From contig NZ_BJYT01000026.1 in assembly GCF_007991655.1 (NCBI RefSeq), positions 1 to 64,000 of the forward strand: 64,000 bases of DNA, written 5' to 3'. A program made the translations under genes and the position numbers. Position 1 is the stretch's first letter, and every line of letters starts with the position of its first letter. The DNA comes from Segetibacter aerophilus. GTDB taxonomy: Bacteria; Bacteroidota; Bacteroidia; Chitinophagales; Chitinophagaceae. The notes below the pieces were generated by a model. That model had not been told where the DNA came from. It worked only from the letters and a program-made list of their open reading frames with translations, and ran no database searches. This document shows positions 18,685 through 26,964 of this stretch, in pieces.

Positions 18685-19054
18685 AAGCTCCATAGTACCG
18701 GAAGTTTTAGTGTAGATATTCGGCGAAGGCTAACTTTCAAAGGTTTTTAAACAATACTTTGCCCTTTGGTAGTTCGCATGTTTTTGCAAGTCTTTCCTGT
18801 TTTTTTCAAAAATTAAATCAGTCGATCTACCCGCTACAATCACTGGTACTGCACCGCAATCCTTCTGCTTCAGTAGCACCTCAAAAAAATAAAATTCCTG
18901 TTTTTAAGTCTTTGAAATATTAAACTACCCTTTCGGTAAGAATATTTAACGCTTCATGATTTCTGCTTTTTCGAAAAAATGAAAATGAGTGTACTTGCAC
19001 TGTTAAAAGCTCTTTTAACAGCATTTCCTTATTTCTTTTAAACAGGTGAAAAAC
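18685..19054. other. Intergenic region upstream of the SusC gene
   Basis: About 370 bases without a gene. The only clear structure is the inverted repeat at 19000-19021 just before the SusC start. No TAnnTTTG box with good spacing is evident; TGTACTTGCA near 18990 is a weak candidate. Confidence 0.5.
19000..19021 (+). promoter_or_regulatory. Perfect hairpin in the SusC leader
   Basis: CTGTTAAAA (19000-19008) pairs perfectly with TTTTAACAG (19013-19021) around GCTC, 33 bases before the ATG. It could be an operator or a 5' leader hairpin stabilising the susCD-like mRNA. It is not followed by a T run on the coding strand, so it is not a typical terminator. Confidence 0.5.
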
Positions 19055-22000
19055 ATGAGAAAAAATATATTCCTCTTCGTATTAATACTGCTTGCCACGT
19101 TAACTACGATGGCCCAAACGCGGCGAATAACAGGTAGGGTAGTTGACGAAGCAGGGCAACCCGTTAGCGGCGCCACTGTCTTGGTTCGCGGTTCATCAAA
19201 TGGCACTTCAGCAAATGAAAATGGAGATTTTAGTATTAGCGCAAAAACCGGCGATGTGCTGGTAATATCAGGCGTCGGTATTCCGTCAACAGAAGCAAAA
19301 GTAGGCAGTAGTTCTACTATAACCGTTTCCTTATCCCGACAAGTTCAAAACCTGACTGAAGTAGTAGTATCTACTGCACAGGGTATCAAGAGAGAAAAAA
19401 GAAGCCTGGGTTACGCCGCGCCTACTGTCAGCAATGCAGATTTGACAAGGGGACAAAGTACCAGTGCACTGAATGCATTATCAGGCAAAGTTCCCGGTGT
19501 AAATATTACCGGTACCGCTGGTGCACCCGGTAGCTCTACCCGGGTAGTTATTCGCGGTGGTTCTTCTATCACTGGTAATAACCAACCGTTGATGGTTGTT
19601 GACGGTATCCCTATTGACAACACTAATATTGCAGGTGGTGCCGGTACCCGTGTAGGGGCTATTCCTACTTATTTAGCCAGCACCGATTTTGGCAACCGTG
19701 GCAATGATATCGATCCAAATGACATCGAAAGTATTACTGTGTTGAAAGGACCAGGTGCTACTGCTCTATATGGTTCCCGCGCATCCAATGGTGCCCTGAT
19801 CATTACTACTAAATCCGGAAAGGGAAATCAAAACAAAAAGAACGAAGTAACATTTAGCTCAGGTATAGGTTTCTCCAGCATCCTTAAGTTGCCGGAGCTT
19901 CAAAATCAATACGGCCAGGGTTATACCGGTGGAAATGGACAACCGTACAACGACGTTATCGAAAACTGGAGTTGGGGACCAAAGTTTACCGGGGTGATGA
20001 CACCGTGGGGACAGGAGATCAACGGAGTTGCACAACAACGTCCCTACAGCGCAGTTGAGAACAATGTGAAAGACTTTTTTGAAGTAGGCAAAAATTTTAC
20101 AAACAGCGTTTCATTTGCCGGCGGTAGCGAGAAGTCAACTTTCTTCTTGTCACTTAATGCTTTGAACTCAGATGGTGTAATGCCTACCAACCGGGATAAG
20201 TACAATAGGTACAGTGTACGTTTTAATGGGAATACTCAACTAAGTAACAAGTTCAGAGCAGGTCTTTCGGTCAACTATAGCAGGATCACAAGTGATCTTG
20301 TTGGTGGTGGCCAGGGTAATGGATCTGTTTTTAATAATGTACTTCAAACGCCCAGGAATATTCCGCTTACTGAGTTAAAGGATTTAAGCAATCCTTACAA
20401 TTCTATCGGCGGCATTTTCGATGCAAACGGAAATGAGCTTTTTGGTTACTATGGTGCGTACACAGTAAACCCCTATTACCTACTTAATAATTTCCATAAT
20501 AAAAACGATGTAGATCGCATCATAGGTAATTTCACTATCAGCTACAAACCAACAGAATGGTTAGATATTACTGAGCGTTTTGGGGGTGACATTTATTCTG
20601 ACAGGCGCAGAGAAATGGAGCCAAAGTATAATCTTATTGCAGCTGACAACACCAGTGGAAACTACACCGGGCAAACTAAGATTTCAGCCGGTAGATATTA
20701 TGAGGCCAACTACAACATAAATGATATCACGCACGATTTGATGGTGACAGCGAGAAAGGATTTCACTAAAGATCTGAACGCTTCACTACTCGTTGGTCAC
20801 AATGTTCGTTTGCGTACTGTAAACCAGTTCGACGCTGAAACAAATAGTGCCAGCGGCTTGGTTATTCCCGGCTATTACAACCTCGCCAACAGTAATGGCC
20901 CGGTAGTAACAGCCAATGATTATTCAACGCGGCGGTTAGTAGGATTATATGCTGATTTTAACTTGGGGTACAAAAACTTCCTTTTCCTTGGTGCTACTGC
21001 CCGTAACGACTGGTCATCTACTTTGCCTGTCGCTAACAACTCATTCTTTTATCCGGGCGTAAGTGGTTCATTTGTATTCTCCGAACTGCTGAAAAATACA
21101 GGCATAAACAATTGGTTGAATTATGGTAAACTAAGATCAAGTTGGGCGCAAGTTGGTAACGATGCTGCTCCTTACCAGCTGGAATCTTACTACGGCAAAA
21201 CAACTATTAATGGTGGCTTCGGCACAACGGTATTTCCATTAGGAACAGTGCCCGGTTATACTCTAGGAAATCAGATAGGTAGCCCGGATCTTAAGCCTGA
21301 AATAACTACTGCTTTCGAAGTTGGAACAGAACTGGCTTTTCTAAAAAGCCGCATTTCAGTTGATTTTTCTTACTACCAGAATAATTCTAAAAACCAGATC
21401 CTTGCTGTACCTATACCAAGTTCAACCGGTTTCACATCCCGTATTTCAAACATAGGGCTGGTGAAGAACAATGGTATTGAATTAGGCGTACGCGGTACTC
21501 CTGTTAAAACTGCTTCCGGATTTACATGGGAGCTATATGGTACCTATACCAGGAACAGGAACGAGGTTTCAAACCTTGATGTAGAGCAAATTGTGATCGG
21601 AGGATTTAGCGGAATGAGCATTGTCGCAGCTAACGGAAGACCTTATGGAAATTTTTATGGAAGAGACCTTCTTCGTGATGATCTTGGAAGGGTGATTGTT
21701 AGTCGTACAACCGGCATACCCCAGCTTACACCAACTGCCATTTATCTAGGAACATACAACCCGGATTACCAGGCTTCTTTAGGAACCAATCTTTCCTACA
21801 AAGGGTTAAGTTTAGGAGTATTGTTTGATACAAGACAAGGCGGAAAATTCTACTCAAGAACAAAGGACATTTTAGATTTTGTAGGTGCTGCTGCAGAAAC
21901 TGCTGACGGCGATAGAGCGGGTTATGTGTTCCCTAATTCCGTTTATACTGATGCAAGTGGAAAAATAGTAGAAAATACCGACGTCAAATTTACTCCTGAA

Positions 22001-22291
22001 GATTATTACCCAAACATCATAGATGGTCAACACGTATTAGACGCGTCGTACATAAAGCTTCGTGAACTCAATCTTACCTATGCTTTGCCAAGAGCTACAC
22101 TGGCTCGCACTCCATTTGGTAGTGCTTCTATCAGTTTGTACGGAAATAACCTTTGGATAAAAACTGCTAAAGAAAACAGGTACGCCGATCCTGAAATAAA
22201 CTCGGCCGGTGCAACCAACACGCAAGGTTTTGATTTTACAGCCCAGCCTTCAGTTCGTAATTATGGCATTAACCTAAAAGTCACTTTTTAA
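19055..22291 (+). CDS. SusC/RagA family TonB-linked outer membrane protein
   Basis: A 1078-residue outer membrane transporter that imports oligosaccharides or peptides together with its SusD-like lid lipoprotein. Signal peptide MRKNIFLFVLILLATLTTMA; carboxypeptidase-regulatory domain RRITGRVVDEAGQPVSGATV; plug with the SusC signature DIESITVLKGPGATALYGSR; barrel ending NYGINLKVTF. A GTG at 19046 is in frame, but the ATG at 19055 gives the cleaner signal peptide. SusD follows after 11 bases. No glycosidase or sulfatase is adjacent, and no sigma/anti-sigma pair, so the cargo cannot be named. Confidence 0.95.
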   Translation: MRKNIFLFVLILLATLTTMAQTRRITGRVVDEAGQPVSGATVLVRGSSNGTSANENGDFSISAKTGDVLVISGVGIPSTEAKVGSSSTITVSLSRQVQNLTEVVVSTAQGIKREKRSLGYAAPTVSNADLTRGQSTSALNALSGKVPGVNITGTAGAPGSSTRVVIRGGSSITGNNQPLMVVDGIPIDNTNIAGGAGTRVGAIPTYLASTDFGNRGNDIDPNDIESITVLKGPGATALYGSRASNGALIITTKSGKGNQNKKNEVTFSSGIGFSSILKLPELQNQYGQGYTGGNGQPYNDVIENWSWGPKFTGVMTPWGQEINGVAQQRPYSAVENNVKDFFEVGKNFTNSVSFAGGSEKSTFFLSLNALNSDGVMPTNRDKYNRYSVRFNGNTQLSNKFRAGLSVNYSRITSDLVGGGQGNGSVFNNVLQTPRNIPLTELKDLSNPYNSIGGIFDANGNELFGYYGAYTVNPYYLLNNFHNKNDVDRIIGNFTISYKPTEWLDITERFGGDIYSDRRREMEPKYNLIAADNTSGNYTGQTKISAGRYYEANYNINDITHDLMVTARKDFTKDLNASLLVGHNVRLRTVNQFDAETNSASGLVIPGYYNLANSNGPVVTANDYSTRRLVGLYADFNLGYKNFLFLGATARNDWSSTLPVANNSFFYPGVSGSFVFSELLKNTGINNWLNYGKLRSSWAQVGNDAAPYQLESYYGKTTINGGFGTTVFPLGTVPGYTLGNQIGSPDLKPEITTAFEVGTELAFLKSRISVDFSYYQNNSKNQILAVPIPSSTGFTSRISNIGLVKNNGIELGVRGTPVKTASGFTWELYGTYTRNRNEVSNLDVEQIVIGGFSGMSIVAANGRPYGNFYGRDLLRDDLGRVIVSRTTGIPQLTPTAIYLGTYNPDYQASLGTNLSYKGLSLGVLFDTRQGGKFYSRTKDILDFVGAAAETADGDRAGYVFPNSVYTDASGKIVENTDVKFTPEDYYPNIIDGQHVLDASYIKLRELNLTYALPRATLARTPFGSASISLYGNNLWIKTAKENRYADPEINSAGATNTQGFDFTAQPSVRNYGINLKVTF

Positions 22292-22302
22292 AATTTACAG
22301 GA

Positions 22303-23766
22303 ATGAAATTAAGATATAGAAATACGATGGTTGCCGCACTTGCTGGAGTGTCGATGTTAGCTACAACAGGGTGCAAAAAATTCCTGGATGTAAACGAAAA
22401 TCCTAACGCTCCTAAAACAGCAACAGATAATTTAATACTTCCTTCAACACAAGCTGCCATTGGTATGGTGGTAGGCAATAACCTTCAAATCTTCGGAAGT
22501 ATTTATGCTCAGTATTGGACACAAAATCCCACTTCATCTCAATACAAAACAATCGAGCAATACCAGTCAAATCCTTCCACTTTCGACCGTATGTGGGGCA
22601 TTATGTACAACGATGCGCTGCAGGATATCAAACTATTGGAGCAATCTAAAAACAGCAGCTACGTTGCTATTGCATTGCTTGAAAAAGCTTACGTCTACCA
22701 ACTGCTTACCGATGCGTTTGGTGATGTGCCGTTAAAGGATGCTCTACAAGGCACTTCTGTACTTGCACCCCGCTACGATCCGCAACAGGAAGTATATGAC
22801 AGCATCTTCGCCTGGACAAAAAGAGGCATTGCGCTTACTACGGTAGGAACAGCTAATTTCCCTGGTAATGATGACCTTGTTTTCGGAGGCGGTGCTGCTG
22901 GAATGGCTAACTGGAAACGTTTTGGGAACACTTTTTTACTGAGAGCTTATTTGCGTTTATCAGAAGTTGACCCAAATAAAGCCAAAGCTGGGATACAGGC
23001 TTTATATGCCACTAATCCTACTTTCCTGACTACCGATGCAAAAATCAGTTACCTGAATGTTGGTGGCAATCAAAACCCGTTGTATGCAGAAGGCGTAGGT
23101 CTGAGCCGTACTCAGAATGTAGTGGCCAGCTCCACTGCTGTCAACGCTTATATTGCCAATAACGATCCAAGATTAAAAGTTTTTTATAGCACTAATGCTG
23201 CCGGAAATGTTGTCGCCATTCCACAGGGAAGTTTTGCAACGCAGCCAACCGTTGCGCCAACAACTCCGGCACCTATCACCGGTGGCCGATTTGCTGCTGC
23301 AACTGGAGCAACTGCGGCTACTGCGCCCGTGAAATTAATTTCAGCCGCCGAGTCATATTTCTTGCAGGCAGAAGCGGTAGCAAGGGGATGGGCCACCACA
23401 GGTGATGTTGCCCAGCTTTTTAAAGCAGGTATAAAAGCAAGCTTCGACGCTTATGCAGTTCCTGCTGCAGATTACGAAACTTATGTTGCAACGGCTCCTG
23501 ATGCTCAACTGCCCGCGGACCTCACAGGTAGGATCAAAGCAATCATTACCCAGAAGTATTATGCAATGAACGGTACGCAAGGTTTTGAAGCCTGGACCGA
23601 GTGGAGAAGAACTGGCTATCCTAATATACTGGTTGTCTCAAAAGCTTCAACGCTGGGTAATAACGAACTGCCCGCACGCCTGCTATACCCGGAAACAGAA
23701 ATAACCCGGAACCAGAATTTCCCCGGGGTTAAGTTAATAACTGATAAAGTTTGGTGGGATAAGTAA
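22303..23766 (+). CDS. SusD/RagB family nutrient-binding lipoprotein
   Basis: A 487-residue surface lipoprotein of the SusD-like_2 type. The lipobox is ATTGC with Cys24, followed by the typical KKFLDVNENPNAP. TPR-like helices follow, and the C-terminal part has the usual GFEAWTEWRRTGYP. Ala/Thr/Pro-rich residues around 310-345 form a loop. It acts as the lid of the SusC channel encoded 11 bases upstream. The pair is closed by the terminator at 23783-23821. Confidence 0.94.
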   Translation: MKLRYRNTMVAALAGVSMLATTGCKKFLDVNENPNAPKTATDNLILPSTQAAIGMVVGNNLQIFGSIYAQYWTQNPTSSQYKTIEQYQSNPSTFDRMWGIMYNDALQDIKLLEQSKNSSYVAIALLEKAYVYQLLTDAFGDVPLKDALQGTSVLAPRYDPQQEVYDSIFAWTKRGIALTTVGTANFPGNDDLVFGGGAAGMANWKRFGNTFLLRAYLRLSEVDPNKAKAGIQALYATNPTFLTTDAKISYLNVGGNQNPLYAEGVGLSRTQNVVASSTAVNAYIANNDPRLKVFYSTNAAGNVVAIPQGSFATQPTVAPTTPAPITGGRFAAATGATAATAPVKLISAAESYFLQAEAVARGWATTGDVAQLFKAGIKASFDAYAVPAADYETYVATAPDAQLPADLTGRIKAIITQKYYAMNGTQGFEAWTEWRRTGYPNILVVSKASTLGNNELPARLLYPETEITRNQNFPGVKLITDKVWWDK

Positions 23767-23782
23767 ATATCAATAGAAATAA

Positions 23783-23821
23783 AAAAGAGCCCTGGCAGAG
23801 AATTTTGCCAGGGCTCTTTTT
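23783..23821. terminator. Bidirectional intrinsic terminator
   Basis: A 15-base-pair perfect stem, AAAAGAGCCCTGGCA (23783-23797) with TGCCAGGGCTCTTTT (23806-23820), surrounds an 8-base loop and is flanked by A and T runs. It lies between the convergent SusD and cytochrome genes and should stop transcription from both sides. Confidence 0.95.
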
Positions 23822-23851
23822 CGTATTTATAGATGTTAGAGAAGTTGAAGA

Positions 23852-25249
23852 CTATAGCGTTTTCAAATATTCGATTACGGCTTTTCTGTCTTCCTTATTG
23901 AGACGGTCTCCGAAAGTGTGCCCGATATTTCTATAGCCGGGCTTATCGGTGTTGTAAATTTTCCTGCTGTTGTCCTTGTCTTTTATTTCGTATTTCCATC
24001 CTATGTTTTCATAGTCGTACTCCGGCTGCTTAAAATCCCTTTGCCAATATCTTGGACGTTCTTTACTATTTAGTAGCGCTTCTAATGTAGGTACAGAGCC
24101 ATTGTGCAGGTAAGGTGCAGTAATCCAAATGCCATCAAGGGGAGGAGCTATGTAACCATTAAAAGGCTGCAACCTCGCCGGGTAATTCCCATTTGCATAC
24201 CAGCTTTTATTAAACCACTCTATGAACTGCGGATTCTGGTAGTTTGCTTTGAATAACAGAGAATCTGTTCTGATAATATGCTCAGGAATCAGCAGGTTAG
24301 GGTAAGTTACTTTGTCACCATAAGTTCCATGGCATTTGCTACAGTTGTTATTGAAAACTGCCTTGCCCCTTGTTGCCAGAGTATTGTCTATTGAACGGGG
24401 ATATTTTGGAGGTTCAACTGATTTCAGGTAAGATAATACGTCTTTGAAATGTGTAAATGTTTCAGCCGCTTCAGAGGAGTCGCTCACGGTAAGGAGGTTG
24501 CTAAGCATCAGGAATTTTCCAAAATCTCCCCGGCCAAAGCCGTTGTAAAACATAGCATTTTTTTTCTTCAGTAACCACCACGCCGGTACGTCGGTTGGAA
24601 TAACTTCCTCAGGTATTTCCAACAACGCTTTGTCACTCCATTGCAGCGTTTCAGGATTTCTGTGAGCAACCAGCAATATGGCCAGGCGATCTGCTGCGTT
24701 TATGCCTTGTGTCTCGGTTTGTAAATAAGGTGCAATAGTGCTGAAAGACCTGATCAACACCCTGGAAGATTGGTACTGGCTGGGGGAAACAAGTTGCATA
24801 ATGTGCCTGGCAATTTTGCCCTTCACATCATTCTTTTTGAAAGGTTTACTAAAGTCAAGAAAAGTATTCCCGAGGCCTATAACAAGCTTTCCGTCAAATT
24901 CCTGGCCGTGGCATTGCAAGCAATTAGGTACAACAAGATTGTTGCTGTTACGGGTTTTAATAAGGTTGAAATTATATGCTACGTTTGCCGCTTTCCCTGT
25001 TCTGTTTAAATGATTTCTCTTATCTTTTCCATTTAGCAAAACATAGTAATTATAGTTCAAACCGCTTTTGAGGTAATCGCCGTTAACCAGGTAGTCAAAT
25101 CCCTTTTTGATATCCCCGCTTTGTTGTTCACTAGGTTCGATATAAACCCCTTCTTTAAAAGGTTCATTCTCTATAGTAATCGCAGCAATGCCAAGCATGG
25201 CAAATGCGGTAATGATGATTATAACAACAAGTTGTTTTCTACGCCACAT
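23852..25249 (-). CDS. Diheme c-type cytochrome, membrane-anchored
   Basis: A 465-residue periplasmic cytochrome with one N-terminal membrane segment (about 7-26). Heme-binding motifs are CLQCH at 110-114 and CSKCH at 303-307. The region between carries conserved Trp and Tyr residues, and APYLHNGSVPTLEALL near the C-terminus resembles a distal methionine-loop region seen in di-heme cytochrome/peroxidase-like proteins. The role is electron transfer or peroxidase-type chemistry; no partner oxidoreductase is nearby. The gene ends 30 bases from the shared terminator. Confidence 0.8.
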   Translation of the reverse strand: MWRRKQLVVIIIITAFAMLGIAAITIENEPFKEGVYIEPSEQQSGDIKKGFDYLVNGDYLKSGLNYNYYVLLNGKDKRNHLNRTGKAANVAYNFNLIKTRNSNNLVVPNCLQCHGQEFDGKLVIGLGNTFLDFSKPFKKNDVKGKIARHIMQLVSPSQYQSSRVLIRSFSTIAPYLQTETQGINAADRLAILLVAHRNPETLQWSDKALLEIPEEVIPTDVPAWWLLKKKNAMFYNGFGRGDFGKFLMLSNLLTVSDSSEAAETFTHFKDVLSYLKSVEPPKYPRSIDNTLATRGKAVFNNNCSKCHGTYGDKVTYPNLLIPEHIIRTDSLLFKANYQNPQFIEWFNKSWYANGNYPARLQPFNGYIAPPLDGIWITAPYLHNGSVPTLEALLNSKERPRYWQRDFKQPEYDYENIGWKYEIKDKDNSRKIYNTDKPGYRNIGHTFGDRLNKEDRKAVIEYLKTL

Positions 25250-25367
25250 AAATCTTTTTCAGTATACAAAGTTGATAACAGTAACTGAAAGGATTTTGTT
25301 ATAAGTAGAATAAATTTTAACGGAAAGAGTATTTGGTTCCCTTCATTTATCCGTAGAGTAGCACTGA

Positions 25368-25634
25368 CTAAGCGGCGGCTTGTTTTAATCTTTCATACAC
25401 CTGCAAACACCAATCTTCAAACAGATCTTCCGGATTGTATTTCTCAAGTGATTTAAAAATTTCTACAAAGACCTGTACTAAAATCTTTTCGGCTTCTATA
25501 GGCGTGTAGCCGTCTTTTCGAATGGCAGTATAAAGGGTAGGCGAAATCAGTTGGTAGAGTTTCTTCTGCTCTTTTCGATCCCTATTAATGCAACCTAAAA
25601 TAATTCGATGATCTAAAGCAGCGGACAATTCCAT
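25368..25634 (-). CDS. Small sigma-70 region 2-like protein without region 4
   Basis: An 88-residue protein whose whole length resembles ECF sigma region 2: ILGCINRDRKEQKKLYQLIS, then EAEKILVQVFVEIFKSLEKY, then DLFEDWCLQVYERLKQ. The typical SFEGWL-like helix is recognisable. The gene stops directly after region 2; no region 4 continues in any frame in the following 110 bases before the cytochrome gene. It could be a decay product, an anti- or co-regulator, or a stand-alone domain. The family resemblance is by eye only. Confidence 0.6.
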   Translation of the reverse strand: MELSAALDHRIILGCINRDRKEQKKLYQLISPTLYTAIRKDGYTPIEAEKILVQVFVEIFKSLEKYNPEDLFEDWCLQVYERLKQAAA

Positions 25635-25766
25635 TTGGTAGGTTAGGGTTTAACTGAAGTGGTAGTTAAGCTCTTCGATAAATTAATAGGGAATAAGTTT
25701 AAAGAGAAATAAGAATAATTATTCAACGGGCTGATATAATTGATTTTCTTATTATTCTTTACCGCT

Positions 25767-26690
25767 TTATTTGTTTAGGCTTCTCATCCAATCTATACAG
25801 CGGTCTGTCCAACTTTCTGTTTCTGGTATACCTAGTGCAAGCCCGAAGCCGTGCCCTCCTTTTGGGTAGAGGTGCATTTCAGCTGGAATGCCGTGGTCCT
25901 TCAAAGCCTGGTAAAACATCAGGCTATTCTCAACAGGTACACCATTGTCGTCCGTGGCGTGTGCAAGAAATGTGGGTGGCGTTTCTTTTGTCACGTTCAG
26001 TTCGGCAGAATAAAATTTGGCCTGCTCGCTCGACGCGTTTTGCCCTATCAGGTTATTTCTCGAACCGGAATGCATAGTAGGTTTAGACATGGTTATAACG
26101 GGGTACATCAAAATCATAAAGTCAGGTCGGCTGCTTAAACGATCAATGGGATCCGCAGCACCGGCATTCCCATTATCAAAGTGGGTACCTGCTGTAGAGG
26201 CAAGGTGACCGCCTGCCGAAAAACCCATAATTCCTACCCGGTTCATTTTTATATTCCATTTGTCTGCGTTTGCCCTTACCAACCTTATTGCCCTTTGTGC
26301 GTCCATGAGAGGAGACTTGTCAGGAACAATATTGCTTTTCGAATTCGGCAGCCGATACTTAAGAACAATAGCAGTGATGCCTTTTGAATTAAACCATTTT
26401 GCGATATCTGTTCCCTCCCAGTTGTAAGCAAGAATGCCATATCCGCCGCCCGGGCAAATAACAACAGCCTGGCCCGTTGCACTTTTTTTTGATGGGATGA
26501 ACACTGCTATCTCAGGGTTTTGAACTTTGCTAATCCGTACAATATCGGTTGTGTCACTTTTCTCCGTTTCATTTGTTTTTTGATAGTTCGGCACTTTACC
26601 TGCCGGCCATAGCGGTAGCGTTATTTCTTGTGCAGTGGAGGCAATCGACATAGCAATTGAGATTATTAGTAAAGCTGTTTTTTGGAACAT
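25767..26690 (-). CDS. Secreted alpha/beta hydrolase (acetylxylan-esterase/BD-FAE-like)
   Basis: A 307-residue secreted hydrolase. Signal peptide about 1-20 (SIASTA). The oxyanion region is VVICPGGGYGILAYNWEG. The nucleophile is Ser158 in IMGFSAGGHLAS. Asp in HATDDNGVPVEN and His in PKGGHGFGL complete the triad. The arrangement fits carbohydrate or feruloyl esterases of the COG0657/Dienelactone-hydrolase-like group. It is on the minus strand and not clearly linked to a glycan locus. Confidence 0.85.
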   Translation of the reverse strand: MFQKTALLIISIAMSIASTAQEITLPLWPAGKVPNYQKTNETEKSDTTDIVRISKVQNPEIAVFIPSKKSATGQAVVICPGGGYGILAYNWEGTDIAKWFNSKGITAIVLKYRLPNSKSNIVPDKSPLMDAQRAIRLVRANADKWNIKMNRVGIMGFSAGGHLASTAGTHFDNGNAGAADPIDRLSSRPDFMILMYPVITMSKPTMHSGSRNNLIGQNASSEQAKFYSAELNVTKETPPTFLAHATDDNGVPVENSLMFYQALKDHGIPAEMHLYPKGGHGFGLALGIPETESWTDRCIDWMRSLNK

Positions 26691-26964
26691 TGTAGGCGTA
26701 TTTGAAATTTAAGGTATGGAATATTGATCAACAAACGGGTAAGCAGTAATAATGCAATTTTTGTAAATGTAGCTGAGCTTTACCAAATTTTTCCACCCCT
26801 AACGCTAATAATTCTTGCAGATTAGCTGCCCATATTTTAAACATTTTGGCTGTACGCTGAAAGGAAGCTGCGCAGGCAGAATAAAAATCTGCCCTTAATT
26901 TTGAGGGTGTGGTAAAAAAACTAACTTTATTTTTTTCTAATTTGTCCTTACACTCTAACGCTAA

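Noticed and set aside
25640-25760. A/T-rich hairpin near 25705-25760 as terminator of the alpha/beta hydrolase gene
   Set aside because: The AAGAATAAT/ATTATTCTT arms are separated by about 30 bases and lack GC pairs.
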